Shown one piece after another: positions 46,548 to 57,692 of a stretch of 64,000 nt of DNA. Source of the stretch: Tubulanus polymorphus (taxonomy: Eukaryota; Nemertea; Palaeonemertea; Tubulaniformes; Tubulanidae). The translations under genes and the position numbers were made by a program. The stretch spans positions 26,090,485-26,154,484 of the forward strand of contig NC_134027.1 in assembly GCF_964204645.1 (NCBI RefSeq), given 5' to 3'. How positions within the stretch are numbered: the first letter of the stretch is position 1; each line of letters begins with the position of its first letter. Below the pieces are notes generated by a model. It saw only the letters and a list, made by a program, of their open reading frames with translations, searched no databases and was not told the DNA's origin.

Positions 46548-48816
46548 AAAGATCTCGGAACGCGGACTAGGGTCGATAGATCGCGCGCAGTACGGCGCGC
46601 GGTGTCCGGATTATCATATCATTATCGTCGACATCGACTTCCTGTATCGATGATAAACCGATGTCAGTTAATCCCTCGAATTATACTTGTGTCAGACGTT
46701 GCGTTTGTTGTCATGGCGACTATTATTTCACTAATTAACAAAACTGCATTTATCGCAGTTAATTAATAACATCGTCAGGCGGCGGTTACTCGTTAGCGGG
46801 ACGGTGATTAACGATTAATTAACGATTGAATTAGGATTAACGTCGTCGCGAGTTCTTCGGATTGTACATTTTTCACGCGATTAATTAACATTGCTAATGA
46901 TGATTGAACGATTAATTATTGAAACTATATGAAAATCATGTAACAAAAATAATGCAACCATAACATTATGTACATAATCGGGTAAACTGGGCAGTGTATA
47001 TATATATATGTATAATGATGAATGTAAAAAGTTGTATAGATAAATGATGTAACGTTTGTGAGAGTTTCTTTTTTGCGCGAAAATTTATCGAGAGCTTGTT
47101 TTTAGAGGTTTAAGAAATCAATTTAATCGCGTTTTTCGCACGACGAATAGAAAGCTCGATTCGTATAGAAATTACTACGATGTGATCTTTATATAAATCC
47201 CATTGAAGTTCGGAATTCGCATGAGAGGAAAGTTATCTCGATTCACTTTTTCCCCCCGAGAAAGATTTTCTTCAGTTTTTTTTTTTTTCGTTTTTGTTTT
47301 CTTTCATCTAACAGCCATGATTTATTTACCAGGGGTATATATGAGATTTAGTTTTTTTTTCCGGCACGGCTGCTTACTCGTAACGTGGGGGACAAAGTCT
47401 GTAATTAGAGGAATGACGAAAATGTATTTTTTTATGAATAAGTAGACATTGCTAAGCAATAACGTACTCGGCGTAAGATGAGGAAATAATGAATAATCAA
47501 ATAAGGGTCTATCATGTAATGATACTTATAATCAAAGCAGTCATGAAAGAGCTTAATTAAACGCTGTAAATGAATGAGTTCAGCTCGTTCGCTGCGAATG
47601 TTTTGTATTCGATTATAAAATGAATGTGAAAAAAAAGTGATCTCAAATCGAATCGATATTTCATCCCTCGCGCGCTTTGGCGACGATTAAAAAACGGATA
47701 TTCTGGGTTTTTTTTTTTTTTTTTTTTTCGAACGTCTACTACGGCTATTTCTTCATTCGTTCATTGATTGTTGTCGGATAAATTTATTATTAAGAAAAGT
47801 AAAAATGTTTGTTGTTGAATTTAGTAATCACGTGTGTGGCGTGTTTATGTTACCGTCAAAGTGTATTCTCGAGGTTTTTCACTTTAAAACGGTAGAACTG
47901 TTGTCTGTAATTAAAACTCGTAACTCCCCCAGAAAGAAGGGATTCTTAAACCAGTATTCCCGTCATAGAAACAACCTTACAAATATCAGGTTTGTTCGAA
48001 TTGAATAGTAGAAAATCAGTGATAAAATTATTAAATATATATATATATATATATAAATAGAAGATATATATTATCAATTATTATTATATTATTATTATTA
48101 TTATTGATTACAATTATGATTATGAAGGGAATAGAAACGTGGTGTAAATAGTTGATGACATGTTTTTTCAGAATTAGCCTATCATTGAAATTGATCTCAT
48201 TCGTTTTCTGGATCGCAACCAGATTTCATCATCGTCATCATCCATTTTCATTTCATAAACACGATCGGCACCAGAACTAAAATCGATGATTTTCTGAAGC
48301 GGATTTAGACGCTTTAAAACGTTCCCCATGAAATGGACGACAACTTAGAAAATTAAAAAAAATTTCTCTCAATTTGTTGTGAACAAATGTGTAACAGAAA
48401 TTTTTGCGCGAGCGAGGAAAAGATTTTCGGTCGAATTTTCCTGTAATTCGCGGTGAAAAGTTGCTCAAAATGTCTCATTTTTTTGCCCGATCGAATAGAC
48501 GTAACGAAATGTGTAAAATCAGTTGGACGTAGCTGTGTTTATACGATGATATGTTTAAACTGCCACAGATTCATGTGTTATCGATGCTCAAAGAGCGAAT
48601 AATACAATAATGATATATCATTTATGCACATAATATAGAAAGAAAGCGTCTTTTTTATTTTTTTATGTTGACGAATATAAGAAAGTACCGAAGTGTACGA
48701 CGAGCGAGTGGGTATTAAAAAAAAACAAACAAACAGTTTAATCAGTTCGTCTAAGTCATTGTGACTGGCTTAAGTTGGCTTAACTTTCGAAAGGTCATGT
48801 CACGATGTGGCTTAAA

Positions 48817-48896
<80 letters not shown>

Positions 48897-49503
48897 CTAT
48901 AATGTAGTGAAATTTTCTATTTGGAGCATAGAGGCAGACGCGTGCGCACGAAGTACGTCTGCCCGTTCTTGAAAACTGACCTTAGCGATTTTGTAGCCTT
49001 AGTAGAAAATGAAAAGTGTTTTTTCTTTAATTTCTATACATTGTTACCGTGTTTTGTTGATGAGATTTGTGAATTTTATACCGAAGCTGGTGAGACGACA
49101 ACTGAATGAGACAGAGAGTGTGAGAGAGCGATATTTGTCGAACTTATTCCTAGAATTAGCGCGGATTAGTTAGAGAAAAGAAATACCATTCGGTCGAATC
49201 AGTTTATAGCGTTTTTGTAAATATGATGAAAAAATGCGACAATAATATGTGCCACATTAATAATAATGTCATTTGCCAAGTTATATATTGTGATTTTTTT
49301 TTCTGAAAGCTAGATTTCCAATTGCTAATAATGTGAAATCACTACTTTGTAATTGATATGTAGACCACGGGACAAGCTGTCATGCATGGTCCGTCAGATT
49401 ATTGGCTTTTCGTTTTCATTGAGCGTTGGGCATTGAAACGTTGGTGCTCATTTCAAGTCAATTCATTGATTTGGCTTCTTGTGCATTTCTTTTTGAAAAT
49501 AAA
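46548..49503 (+). other. Probable ZFHX 3' UTR and downstream AT-rich region
   Basis: There is no coding signal after the TAA. The stretch is AT-rich with long T runs (21 T at 47708-47728), an AT microsatellite at 48819-48897 and short TA/ATT tracts near 48030-48110. A canonical AATAAA lies at 49498-49503; ATTAAA variants occur earlier. Where the transcript really ends is not decided by the sequence. Confidence 0.45.
48819..48897. repeat. (AT)n microsatellite in the ZFHX downstream region
   Basis: About 36 AT dinucleotides. Confidence 0.95.
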
Positions 49504-49589
49504 ATGCAGTTTAAAATCATTAGACCAGAATCGGCGCCACCACCAACCTAAGCTGCATTATAAACTATCAACTTCTGCCGGAAGAAGTC

Positions 49590-49800
49590 AAGGTCTAAAG
49601 AGAGGGCCAGATCCTGTTCCGCAGTAGTGAGTTAAGAGTTAACTCGAGATCCATTTCCACAGTTGTGAGGTAGAGTTAACTGAATTCAGGTTCTAATTCC
49701 ACATTTGTGAGTTAGATGTAAAATCTGTTTATTTTCATTCAGTTGACTCTTGAGTCAAATCAGAACTGTGGACTCGGGTCCTGAGTACCACGGCAGATAC
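49590..49800. mobile_element. Repeat with tandem and inverted CCACAGTTGTGAG blocks
   Basis: TTCCGCAGTAGTGAGTTAAG, TTCCACAGTTGTGAGGTAGA and TTCCACATTTGTGAGTTAGA recur at about 50-bp spacing. An inverted relative (TCAGAACTGTGGACTCGGGT) closes the segment. Probably a short inverted-repeat transposon. Confidence 0.5.
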
Positions 49801-50487
49801 AATTCATTTGAGCATTTCTGGTATGCCTTGATTTCTCTACCGAATGTCGATGCCTTCGCGACCGAACTTTGAAATGAAATAATCATCGGAATCGCCGAAT
49901 GCTTCCATTCATTTTAGGAAATAATCATCGATCATGCGAAATGTGAAAATCTAAAATCAGTGAAATTCATGGCTGTCATTAGCGTTGAGTGAGCGCCGAC
50001 TCGTGTCGACTGAACCTAATCAAAAATAGCCCACGCAATTTAATTGAATCTGATCAAATTGAAAGATTCATTAAAATCCCGAAGAAAATTGGCTGGGCGA
50101 TATTTCAGTGTGTAGGTTCGTTGGCACGCACACATCGCTGATCTGTGGTTATAAGTGGTTAGACATTGACATTCTGTTAATGAGAGTGATATAGGGTGAC
50201 TCACCCAGTTTGCACAAGGTGAACGTAAGCTGCCCCCAATCCGATGTTTTTTGCTAAATCTGCAGAATTAATCCGTGATATCATTGTTGCTATGGCAACT
50301 TCTCAATGCGCAGTCTTTCTCTGTTGCGCAAACATTGTCATCAGTTAGTCGCAATGTCAAACCTCTTAGCCACTTACTTATCGCAAAAATTATATCGCGC
50401 CGATTTTTGTGTCTCACAGACCTTAGGACAGTCTGATGCGCCCTGCCGAAATCAAAACAATGATATCGGCTAGATAATTTGATTTCT
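49801..50487. other. ZFHX-METTL9 spacer, no recognised feature
   Basis: Unique-looking sequence with no coding signal. Confidence 0.3.
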
Positions 50488-50662
50488 CGGGGGCGGATTT
50501 AGTGGTGGCCCGTGCACCCGATTTATGCCAAGATAGATTCACTCTAAATGCTCAGAAAATAATCAATATTTTCAAATTTTCTTGGGGAGGACCTTGATAG
50601 GTCTACATCTAGGCCAACGAAGTTTTGGGCCCCTATTCTAAATTCCTAAATCCGCGCCCCTG
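50488..50662. mobile_element. MITE with CGGGGGCGGATTTAG ends
   Basis: Left CGGGGGCGGATTTAGTGGTG and right CCTAAATCCGCGCCCCTG are inverted. About 175 bp. The ends resemble the CAGGGGCGGATCC group, but the inside differs. Confidence 0.75.
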
Positions 50663-51469
50663 TTTCCTGAGAATGAGAACCTGATTATGATTTCAATATT
50701 TAGTTTATTTCGAATTTCTTGTTGATTTTTATTGTGATGACAAGTTGATTGTGTTCTGGTATGTGGTTTGCAAGCAGCATGATTTTTCGGTGCTCGGATT
50801 TCTAGCGAAGCTAGGTGCGGAATTGTGCGACTTTTTTTCTCTCTCCCTGCGGGAAATCAAGCCGCGACGAAGATGTTTAAAATGAAAATCGCGTTTAACT
50901 GAAAATTCCATTCGATTTTTAATGGAATTCCGCATAGAAATGAATATATACATAATCGATACTTTTTATTTCTGAAAAAAAGACGGAAATGAAGAAAAAA
51001 ATTACTGATAGGTTATAGAATTACACATATACAGTATGCTCCAAAACTAAATAATGTAGGAACAGTATGCTCCAATAAAAAATCTTTGTCATTGTAATAT
51101 TTCTATTTGTCTGAGTTGTTTTCATTGTTGGAAATGAAAATGTTCATCAGTAAAGAAGGATCAATTGTCTCAAAATGTTTTGTCGCCCAAAAGCCCTTGC
51201 CTCCCAGGGCCACCGAGCCAGACAGTGAGTCAGAAGCCGACCATGGATTTGGTGAACACATCAAAATGTTAAAAGTGGCTGCTGATATTGTCTAGTCTCG
51301 GCCTGCTCCAAATATCCAGTCCACAATTCAGTCCTCCACCTGGTCAGTACTTCACCTGAGACACTTCTGAATGAAGAACAAACTTAACAGATGGATGGAA
51401 AAAGATTAAAAACAGATTTCATACAATATCGAATGTGTGAAGGTGATGAATCCAGGCTGCGCAGTAATA
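50663..51469. other. ZFHX-METTL9 spacer with a small unassigned open frame
   Basis: An open frame of 62 codons at 51107-51295 (MSELFSLLEMKM..., with TEPDSESEADHGFGEHIKML) has ordinary amino-acid composition, but no family, splice context or second exon is recognised. It may be a transposon remnant. TATGCTCCAA repeats occur at 51034 and 51067. Confidence 0.25.
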
Positions 51470-51617
51470 CAGTGGAACCTCGTATATGACGATATATCAA
51501 TTATTGTAAACCCCAAATATGACATTTTTGATAATTTCATGCTGGACATAACGAACTATCGGTTTATAAGAATTGATTTTTCTGATCCCCTGAAGTTCGC
51601 TGTTACGAAGTTCCACT
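51470..51617. mobile_element. Tc1/mariner-pogo-type MITE (CAGTGGAACCTCG end)
   Basis: Begins CAGTGGAACCTCGTATATGA after a TA and ends TTACGAAGTTCCAC before a TA. CAGTGGAACCTCG with a TA target is the known terminal signature of pogo/Tigger-like elements. About 148 bp, no transposase. It aligns with the interrupted copy at 52215-52660. Confidence 0.8.
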
Positions 51618-52214
51618 ACAACCATTAATGGAATGAACGCCTTTTAAGTCAATTGTTTCTTCACGATTGAGAAACAACAGCAATATCTATTTCTTTCGTT
51701 TGTAGACCCGCGAATGATTTGTGAATATTCCTGTGCAATGAGCGCGAATGCTGTGCATCTGATTATTTTCTTCATCAATGTTTAGCTGAAGTTTGAGATG
51801 GAGAGGGAATTAACAGAGAAAGGAATAGCCTTTGTGTGATTGACACGGAGTTAACGAGATTTTTCCTAACGAATTAATATAATTGCGCACCCGTAGCGGT
51901 GAGCTGTCAACCCGTGACACATAGTCGTCATCACTGAGAACGAGAGAGATTCGACTGATCTGCGCCACCATCAATGGGACTATACCCCATGAAGCAGAAG
52001 GCCCAGTTACCCTAAAATGTGGGGGACCAGTTCATTGGTTAGTTTGAACTGGACCTGCGTTTGATTTAATCGAATTTGAAGGTTTTTTTTATATACGACC
52101 CCTGATCTAAGAGCGAGAAAACAGTTGAAATCAAATACATTCACTTGTACCAGGGAGGTGGGAGTACCTCCCTGCTTGTACCAAATACAAAGAATCTGAT
52201 ATTCATCCCATATT

Positions 52215-52660
52215 GAGTGGAACCTCGTTTATGCCTATATTAATCGGTTATTGCAAACTTCGATTTTCGTTTCAAACAGGATAATTTAATTTTAATAATC
52301 TACACTCTGGAACGGGAACTATCGGTTATAAGAAGAGATTTTCTGGTCACCTGGGGTCGGTTCCATACACAGGGCTTCCATAGACTTAAGACCAGTATAA
52401 GACAAACTTAGTTCTATAGCCAATCTAACAACTAAATACCAGTCTTAAGGTTTAATACCACTTTTGGTCTTAAGTCTTGACTATGGAACCGGCCCCTTGG
52501 ACCAGTTGCACAGTCATGACTTAAGTACAAAAGTCGTCTTAAATCTTAAGACTGGTCTTAATTTGTTCGACTGGCTATAGAACTAAGTTGGTCTTTGACT
52601 GGTCTTAAGTCTAAGCCTTGACTATGCAACCGGCCCCTTCGTTGTAACGGGTATCCATTA
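52215..52660. mobile_element. Second pogo-type MITE, interrupted by two nested elements
   Basis: Left end GAGTGGAACCTCGTTTATGC at 52215. The central ACTATCGGTTATAAGAAGAG matches the first copy. The right end TTCGTTGTAACGGGTATCCA appears only after 52639. Between them lie the two GGCCGGTTGCATAGTC elements at 52353-52639. Confidence 0.72.
52353..52639. mobile_element. Two adjacent GGCCGGTTGCATAGTC-type palindromic MITEs
   Basis: Copy one (52353-52496) starts GGGGTCGGTTCC and ends TATGGAACCGGCCCCTT. Copy two (52499-52639) starts GACCAGTTGCACAGTCATGA and ends TATGCAACCGGCCCCTT. Both are filled with CTTAAGACCAGT/ACTGGTCTTAAG blocks, so each can fold on itself. Same family as 10957-11107. Confidence 0.78.
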
Positions 52661-54194
52661 ACAGGGGTAACGGAAGGTTAGGGCCTATGACGAGAACGAA
52701 AATTCATTCAGACTTTGAGCAATTATCCCGGCAAATTTTTGCAAATAGAAACGAACTGGCATGCATAAATACACGTCCCCAGTCACGTACACTGTTTTTC
52801 TAAAGAACAATATCCGCCTTAATTTTTCAGATAATAAAACCCGCGTGTACCACACACCACAATGAACGAGTCTGGTGGTTCAACGGTTGCTATGGTAACG
52901 TGAATATGGTCATTTTCTTGTCGCGAACTGTTGGTGTAAATCGTGGATCTGGTCTCGTGGGTCAATGGATCAACGATCATCAGCCACACTACCCGCCGCT
53001 CGCGCGCGCGCGCCAGTGGAACAAAACGCCACATATTCACCTCGAGTATCAAAGCACTGATTTCACCGTTAATAGTCGTAGATATAGCACGGTGTAAAAA
53101 AGTCGTTGTGGACGTAAAAATTCGTGTCTGGTTTTTACAACTAATGAATCTATCCACTTATCCAGAGCAGTAGCAGGATTGCTGAAAGGCCTGGGGTTCA
53201 CCAATCTCTTGAGGGGCACCGGACAAAGACGAGGATCTAAAACTCGATGTAATACTGGATAATTTGTAGCAAGTTAATGCATTTGCTACATCAGTGAAAG
53301 AGAATCAAATAGGTGCCCAACTAAAAGCGACTTTCATTTTCTCTTTCGACTGGGTTTAAAATAACTCTAAATGCTCTAGCGCGTTGGCACAGCTGTCTGG
53401 TACGAACGTAGGTAAAACACTAGGAAGAATTGACGTGTCAACCAAACACGAATACCTATCTCAGTCTCATTGTCAGAAAAGCTGAGAGTGTCTTTTTTTT
53501 CAATCATTATCGAACAAAAATCATCGGCCAAGACAAATGATAAGGAACACATGCGAGCCCGCACCGGGCGCCTTCCATTGTCGTCGGCACGACGGTGACA
53601 GCACCAAATAGTCAAACGCTTCATTCCATATCCCGCTCCGATTTCAAGCATTAGAATCCTGAAATGAATATCAACATTTTAGCTTTACGAGAGTTGAGTC
53701 ACTCGCTACAGCTGAAACACGAGCCAATCGCTACAGCTGAGACAGGATTCAAACCCGGGTCGCCCGCTTCTGAATCCGCACCGTTCCATGGCGCCATCTC
53801 TTAAGTTGATTTTAAAGATGGCGGCGCCCATGTAAAAAAATATTTTTCAAAGAAATAACATCTCTTGCCCTTCAGAATTGACCTCGAAAACGTGTCAGTG
53901 ATCACAATTTGTTTAATTGGAAGTGTAGGTTGTAAATAAGGAATAATCAATCAGTTGAATTCAGGAACATCGCATAACTGACCTGTCTCTATACGAAAAC
54001 TTGGAACCAATTTATTGAACTGAAATTGAAAAAGGTTTAGAACTGGGCTGGGGGCAAAAGATACCCCCGTCGGACTGGAGAGGGTGCATACTCTAGTAGT
54101 AAGGTTATATGTCCCTTACTTGCAACTCTACAACCGGAAACAAGTGACCTAACTAACTGTGAGGAACTGTGAGGTGTTACTCAAAATCTTTTGA
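52661..54194. other. Region upstream of METTL9
   Basis: Probable METTL9 5' region. It contains (CGCG)-rich CTCGCGCGCGCGCC at about 53000 and a tRNA-like minus-strand relic at 53742-53802. The short frames are not supported as genes. The promoter is not identifiable by eye. Confidence 0.3.
53742..53802 (-). mobile_element. tRNA-derived relic with intact B box
   Basis: The minus strand reads GAGATGGCGCCATGGAACGG, then a B box GACCCGGGTTTGAATCC. The 5' half does not fold as a tRNA. Probably a SINE head or tRNA pseudogene. Confidence 0.45.
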
Positions 54195-54476
54195 ATGTCA
54201 ATACGAGTTTTTGTAGCGTCCCTCGTTTCTCTAGGGATCGGAATCAGTTTAAAGATCTTGTACGTGGCGCGTGTGAAGAAGAATTCAGCGGCTTGCGAAG
54301 CGGCGACGACGGAACATCAGAATATTCGATCAGTAAAAGACGTCATGTATCGTTACGCGTTTGAAGAGAGCGATGATGGATTCCCGATTAGACACACGTT
54401 GAGGAGTCCTCTCGCTAGAGCGGTTTACGATCGCATGAAACATCAACAAAAACATCAGAATTCAACTCATCGTCAC
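54195..54476 (+). CDS. METTL9: METTL9 exon 1 (signal anchor)
   Basis: 94 codons, phase 0 end, donor GTGCGT at 54477. It includes the membrane-anchor-like VFVASLVSLGIGISLKILYV and a His/Gln-rich end (MKHQQKHQNSTHRH). Confidence 0.9.
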
Positions 54477-57002
54477 GTGCGTATCCTACATTTTAATAAT
54501 TGAAAACCATTTTTATCCAACTCCCACATCCAGGCATAAAGAAACCGAGATGTACCTTTTTCAACTGTAGAAAATGAGGGTTTAGGTCTAGAGGGTTGGG
54601 GTTCAGGGTTTGTAGAGGCTTGGGGTTCAAGGTTTCTAAAAGATATGGGTTTAGGGTCTAGAGGCTTGGGGTTCAGGGTTTATAGAGGCTTGGGGTTCAA
54701 GGTTTCTAAAAGATAAGGGTTTATGGTCTAGAGGCTTGGGGTACAGGGTTTCTAGAGGCTTTGGGTTCAGGGTTTCTAGAGGATAAGGGTTTTGGGTTCA
54801 GAGGGAAAAGACCTACAGAGTTTGGATTGAGGGTATAGGGATTAGGTTTTTGGTAAGGGTCTAGAGGTGTAGGTATCTACAGAGTTTAGGGTCTACAAGT
54901 TTGAGGGTCTATAGGGTTGAGGGTCTTGAGGCAATATTATTAAATAAGATACAGGTTAGGAACCCATGAGATTGGAATTGATTGACTTTGAAAAGGTCAT
55001 CCTTCCTGAGAATACTCATAGTTGAAATTGATCGATTCGCATGAAACTGATGATTTATATTTCAGTGGTATGAAATGAAAATGGATAATTTTCCGCCACG
55101 TCTCGTCGAGAAATACGTCGCCAGCGAAAAGGACCAAGAATCAGCTGAATTTCTCGAGAATTGTTACGATAAAGCCGACTGGATTTTCACTCAAATTTGG
55201 CAAGGGGTCGCGAAATCTTTTCTAACCTGGTTTGTTAGCGTCACATCTGCTAATGCGTAAGTATTTCATTTAAACTGTTGCCTTATGAGTTGAAATAGTG
55301 CAAGTAACCTCTGGCTATGGTATTATTTAATTATGAGTTTTTTTGTTCCGTTGATGATACAATTTGTTCTATATTTCTAGGTTACTCGGTCGCGGATCTA
55401 TGTTCGTTTTTTCGAGAAATCAATTTCATTCTTTAATACAAAAAGATGAAACATGGAAAGCAAAGAAACTTCTTGATCTCGGTAAACAATTTAGGTGGAA
55501 GGGTGTAAATATTCTGATCTCGGTAAACAGTTTAGGATGTAGAGGGTTAATATTCTGATCCGATTCATTAATGATAGGTGTGTATATTTTGTAGGTGCCG
55601 GTGATGGCGTCGTCACGCGTGTCATGGAACCAAATTTCGATGAAGTTTTCGTCACAGAAGTTTCAAAACCGATGATCTGGAAATTAGAAGAAAAGAACTA
55701 CAAGTAAGCAGCATTGGGATGATATAATTGTCTCTGTGGTCAGGGAGATCGTACTCTAGTCAGTGTGCCATGTTTGATCTGCCCTTGATAATTGAAACTT
55801 GGTGCGAGGATTAAGGCTCAAGAGGTGTCCTCCACCCCTATTGAAAATGGATGTTATCGGTCTAGCTGCCATCTTGCATTTTGCGCCTTGAACCTACAAT
55901 TCTTTCCAAGTTAATGTAGGGGTCATTTTTTATTACGTATGCATTAGGGGAGGGGGAGGGGTTAGTGCAATATTGCGTACTGTAATGCTTAATGTATACG
56001 AAAAAATGACCGATTTTGCGTACAGAGGGGGAGGGGGGTTGAAAAATTCAAATTTAATGCGTACGTAATAAATGATCCCGTACAGTTTAGGCTAAACAAA
56101 AATGATACCTTGTTTCTCCGAAGCGGCCGGGTCATTTTTGTAAAATATGATAAAATTTATAAACAGTTCATTTCTATGTCTGTTATGATAAAATTGATCA
56201 CGATTTTAAAAAAAGTAATGTATAGGGTAGATAGGCGGCCGGCCAGGTCAACATTTAAGCTAAGCAGAGCGGAGAAACAAGGTATAAATTTATTTTAGCC
56301 TTAAGCTCTGTTTTTTTTTAGTATATCTTAGAATGTTGTGTCTTCAGTCTATTGCGCCATTACTGTCTGCTTATCCTGGAGAGACAAACGTGGTATTGCC
56401 TCAATGTAGGCGTGAAAATTCATGTAATATATAAATAAAATGTTGCATCGTATTCAGAGTTTTAGGTATAGATGATTGGGCGAATGGATCTCATCAGTTT
56501 GATTTGACCGCCTGTTTAAACGTGTTAGATCGATGTTCAAAACCTCTGTCGATACTGACCGATATCAAACGGTCACTTGTTCCCGGAGGTCGAGTTGTAA
56601 TCGCTGTCGTTCTGCCGTTTCGTCCTTACGTCGAGAACGGTCAGTATTTACACCCTTCAGAATGAATCAATTCCCAAAATTTGACTGAAACCTGTCGCGA
56701 TTGTTTCAATTACAGGAAAAAATCAACACAAACCGGAAGAATACGTTCCGGTTAAAGGACACACGTTCGAGGAACAGGTGAAAAGTTTTATCGAAGATGT
56801 TTTCGAACCGAACGGATTCACGGTCGAACGGTTTACTCGCGTGCCGTATCTGTGCGAAGGAGATCTTCAACAGTCGTTTTACGTTCTCGACGACGCGGTT
56901 TTCGTACTTAGAGCTTCTGATGAATCGTATCATGCTTCTGATGAATCGGCACACGCTGGTGATGAATCGATTCACGTAGATGCAGAATCAAATGACGTAT
57001 GA
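54195..57002 (+). CDS. METTL9: METTL9 protein-L-histidine N-pros-methyltransferase (six coding exons)
   Basis: Coding exons 54195-54476, 55066-55256, 55381-55481, 55595-55703, 56458-56639 and 56716-57002 join to 383 residues (human about 318). Family knowledge: METTL9 (DREV) is a SAM-dependent seven-beta-strand enzyme that makes 1-methylhistidine at HxH motifs in many proteins. What I see: an N-terminal hydrophobic stretch (residues about 5-24, likely signal anchor), RSPLARAVYDRM, the block LLGRGSMFVFSRNQF, the SAM motif LLDLGAGDGVVTRVMEP spanning the exon 3/4 junction, DLTACLNVLDRC, GGRVVIAVVLPFRPYVENG and PYLCEGDLQQSFYVLDDAVF. All are hallmark METTL9 segments. The ATG is preceded directly by an in-frame TGA. 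Odd point: after FVLRASDE the protein carries an extra acidic tail with three imperfect DES-x-H repeats not expected at the human C-terminus. Confidence 0.96.
54560..54930. repeat. Degenerate GGGTT-rich minisatellite in METTL9 intron 1
   Basis: Repeated GAGGCTTGGGGTTCAGGGTT, GGGTTTAGGGTCTAGAGG and TTCTAAAAGATAAGGGTTT blocks with decay to the right. G-rich on the coding strand. Confidence 0.8.
55066..55256 (+). CDS. METTL9: METTL9 exon 2
   Basis: Acceptor ATTTCAG at 55065, donor GTAAGT at 55257. It starts WYEMKMDNFPPRLVEKYV and contains the helical N-terminal part of the family domain up to TSANA. Confidence 0.9.
55381..55481 (+). CDS. METTL9: METTL9 exon 3
   Basis: Acceptor TTTCTAG at 55380. 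The donor is GTAAAC at 55482, a weaker form. Encodes LLGRGSMFVFSRNQFHSL to KKLLDL, ending within the glycine codon of the SAM-binding loop. The bases after the donor repeat part of the exon end (a second GATCTCGGTAAACA at 55517), which could act as a decoy donor. Confidence 0.88.
55595..55703 (+). CDS. METTL9: METTL9 exon 4 (SAM loop)
   Basis: Acceptor TTTTGTAG at 55594, donor GTAAGC at 55704. Encodes GAGDGVVTRVMEPNFDEVFV and the segment to KLEEKNYK, completing motif I of the methyltransferase fold. Confidence 0.9.
55916..56083. mobile_element. MITE with GTACGGGATCATTTATTACG ends in METTL9 intron 4
   Basis: Left GTAGGGGTCATTTTTTATTA then CGTATGCATTA; right, inverted, GTACGGGATCATTTATTACG then TACGCATTAAA. 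About 168 bp, with G-rich arms inside (GGGGAGGGGGAGGGG; GAGGGGGAGGGGGG). Confidence 0.82.
56086..56302. mobile_element. Second MITE directly adjoining, TTAGGCTAAA...ACCTTGTTTCTCCG ends
   Basis: Left TTTAGGCTAAACAAAAATGA then TACCTTGTTTCTCCG; right, inverted, TAAGGCTAAAATAAATTTAT then ACCTTGTTTCTCCG. About 217 bp. The 62-codon open frame within is not supported. Confidence 0.8.
56458..56639 (+). CDS. METTL9: METTL9 exon 5
   Basis: Acceptor TATTCAG at 56457, donor GTCAGT at 56640. Encodes VLGIDDWANGSHQFDLTACL through GRVVIAVVLPFRPYVEN, the central strands of the fold. Confidence 0.9.
56716..57002 (+). CDS. METTL9: METTL9 exon 6 and stop
   Basis: Acceptor AATTACAG at 56715; TGA at 57000-57002. 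Encodes the conserved PYLCEGDLQQSFYVLDDAVF close, then the acidic repeated tail (three copies of a (A)xDES-x-H unit). Confidence 0.9.
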
Positions 57003-57065
57003 TATTGATAGTCTCATTTACCACAGAATCTTTACTTTTTATGGACTGAAGTCAGTTCCACTAGT

Positions 57066-57384
57066 TACAGTAGACTCCTCCTGAATCGGTACCAGTCAAA
57101 TCCGTAAACCGTTGCATTGCAAGCAATTTTACTAAAAATGAATTTGAGAAAATCTTTAAATATTCACAATTTTTGCACACTTACAATAATCAAAATGCTG
57201 CTGAGCTCCCTGATTCTGAACTCATTGAAATATTCAAAGCAATCCCAACTCTACCGAGTTCCTTGATTCTCAACTCGGTGAAATATTTACAGCAGTTTGA
57301 ACGCTACCGAGTTCCCTGATTCTCAACTCAGTGAAATATTTATAACAGTCACAACTACAACTAAGTCAAACGGAGTCTACTGTA
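57066..57384. mobile_element. Mariner-type MITE flanked by TA in the METTL9 3' region
   Basis: TA-CAGTAGACTCC at 57066 and GGAGTCTACTG-TA ending at 57384 are exact inverted ends with a TA duplication. Inside is a tandem repeat (CCGAGTTCC-TGATTCTCAACTC, AGTGAAATATTTA) of two to three copies. It starts 64 bases after the METTL9 stop codon. Confidence 0.88.
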
Positions 57385-57692
57385 GAAGAACAGTGTTACC
57401 TCTTGCTAAAATAGCGCATTATAAACATACATCGAATTTTTAATAATCGTGACTGCAATAATAACGTATGATGTACGTAATATTGTTATTTGTTATAGAT
57501 TTTATATCATATATCATTATTCATTACGGTATATAATGCTATTAGTAATTCTCATCTATATTTAACTCTAACTAATCTAGTGAGTCAACTTCAATAGAGG
57601 ATATTTCAATACTTTGTATAAATGGTTTTTATCTAAGTTCTGCATGTATTCCTAAATTTATTTTAGTGTAGTCAGTAACGTGTTAGTGAGTC

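Noticed and set aside
51107-51295. 62-codon open frame with a TEPDSESEADHGFG segment
   Set aside because: Composition is protein-like but there is no recognised family, no second exon and it lies in a transposon-rich spacer.
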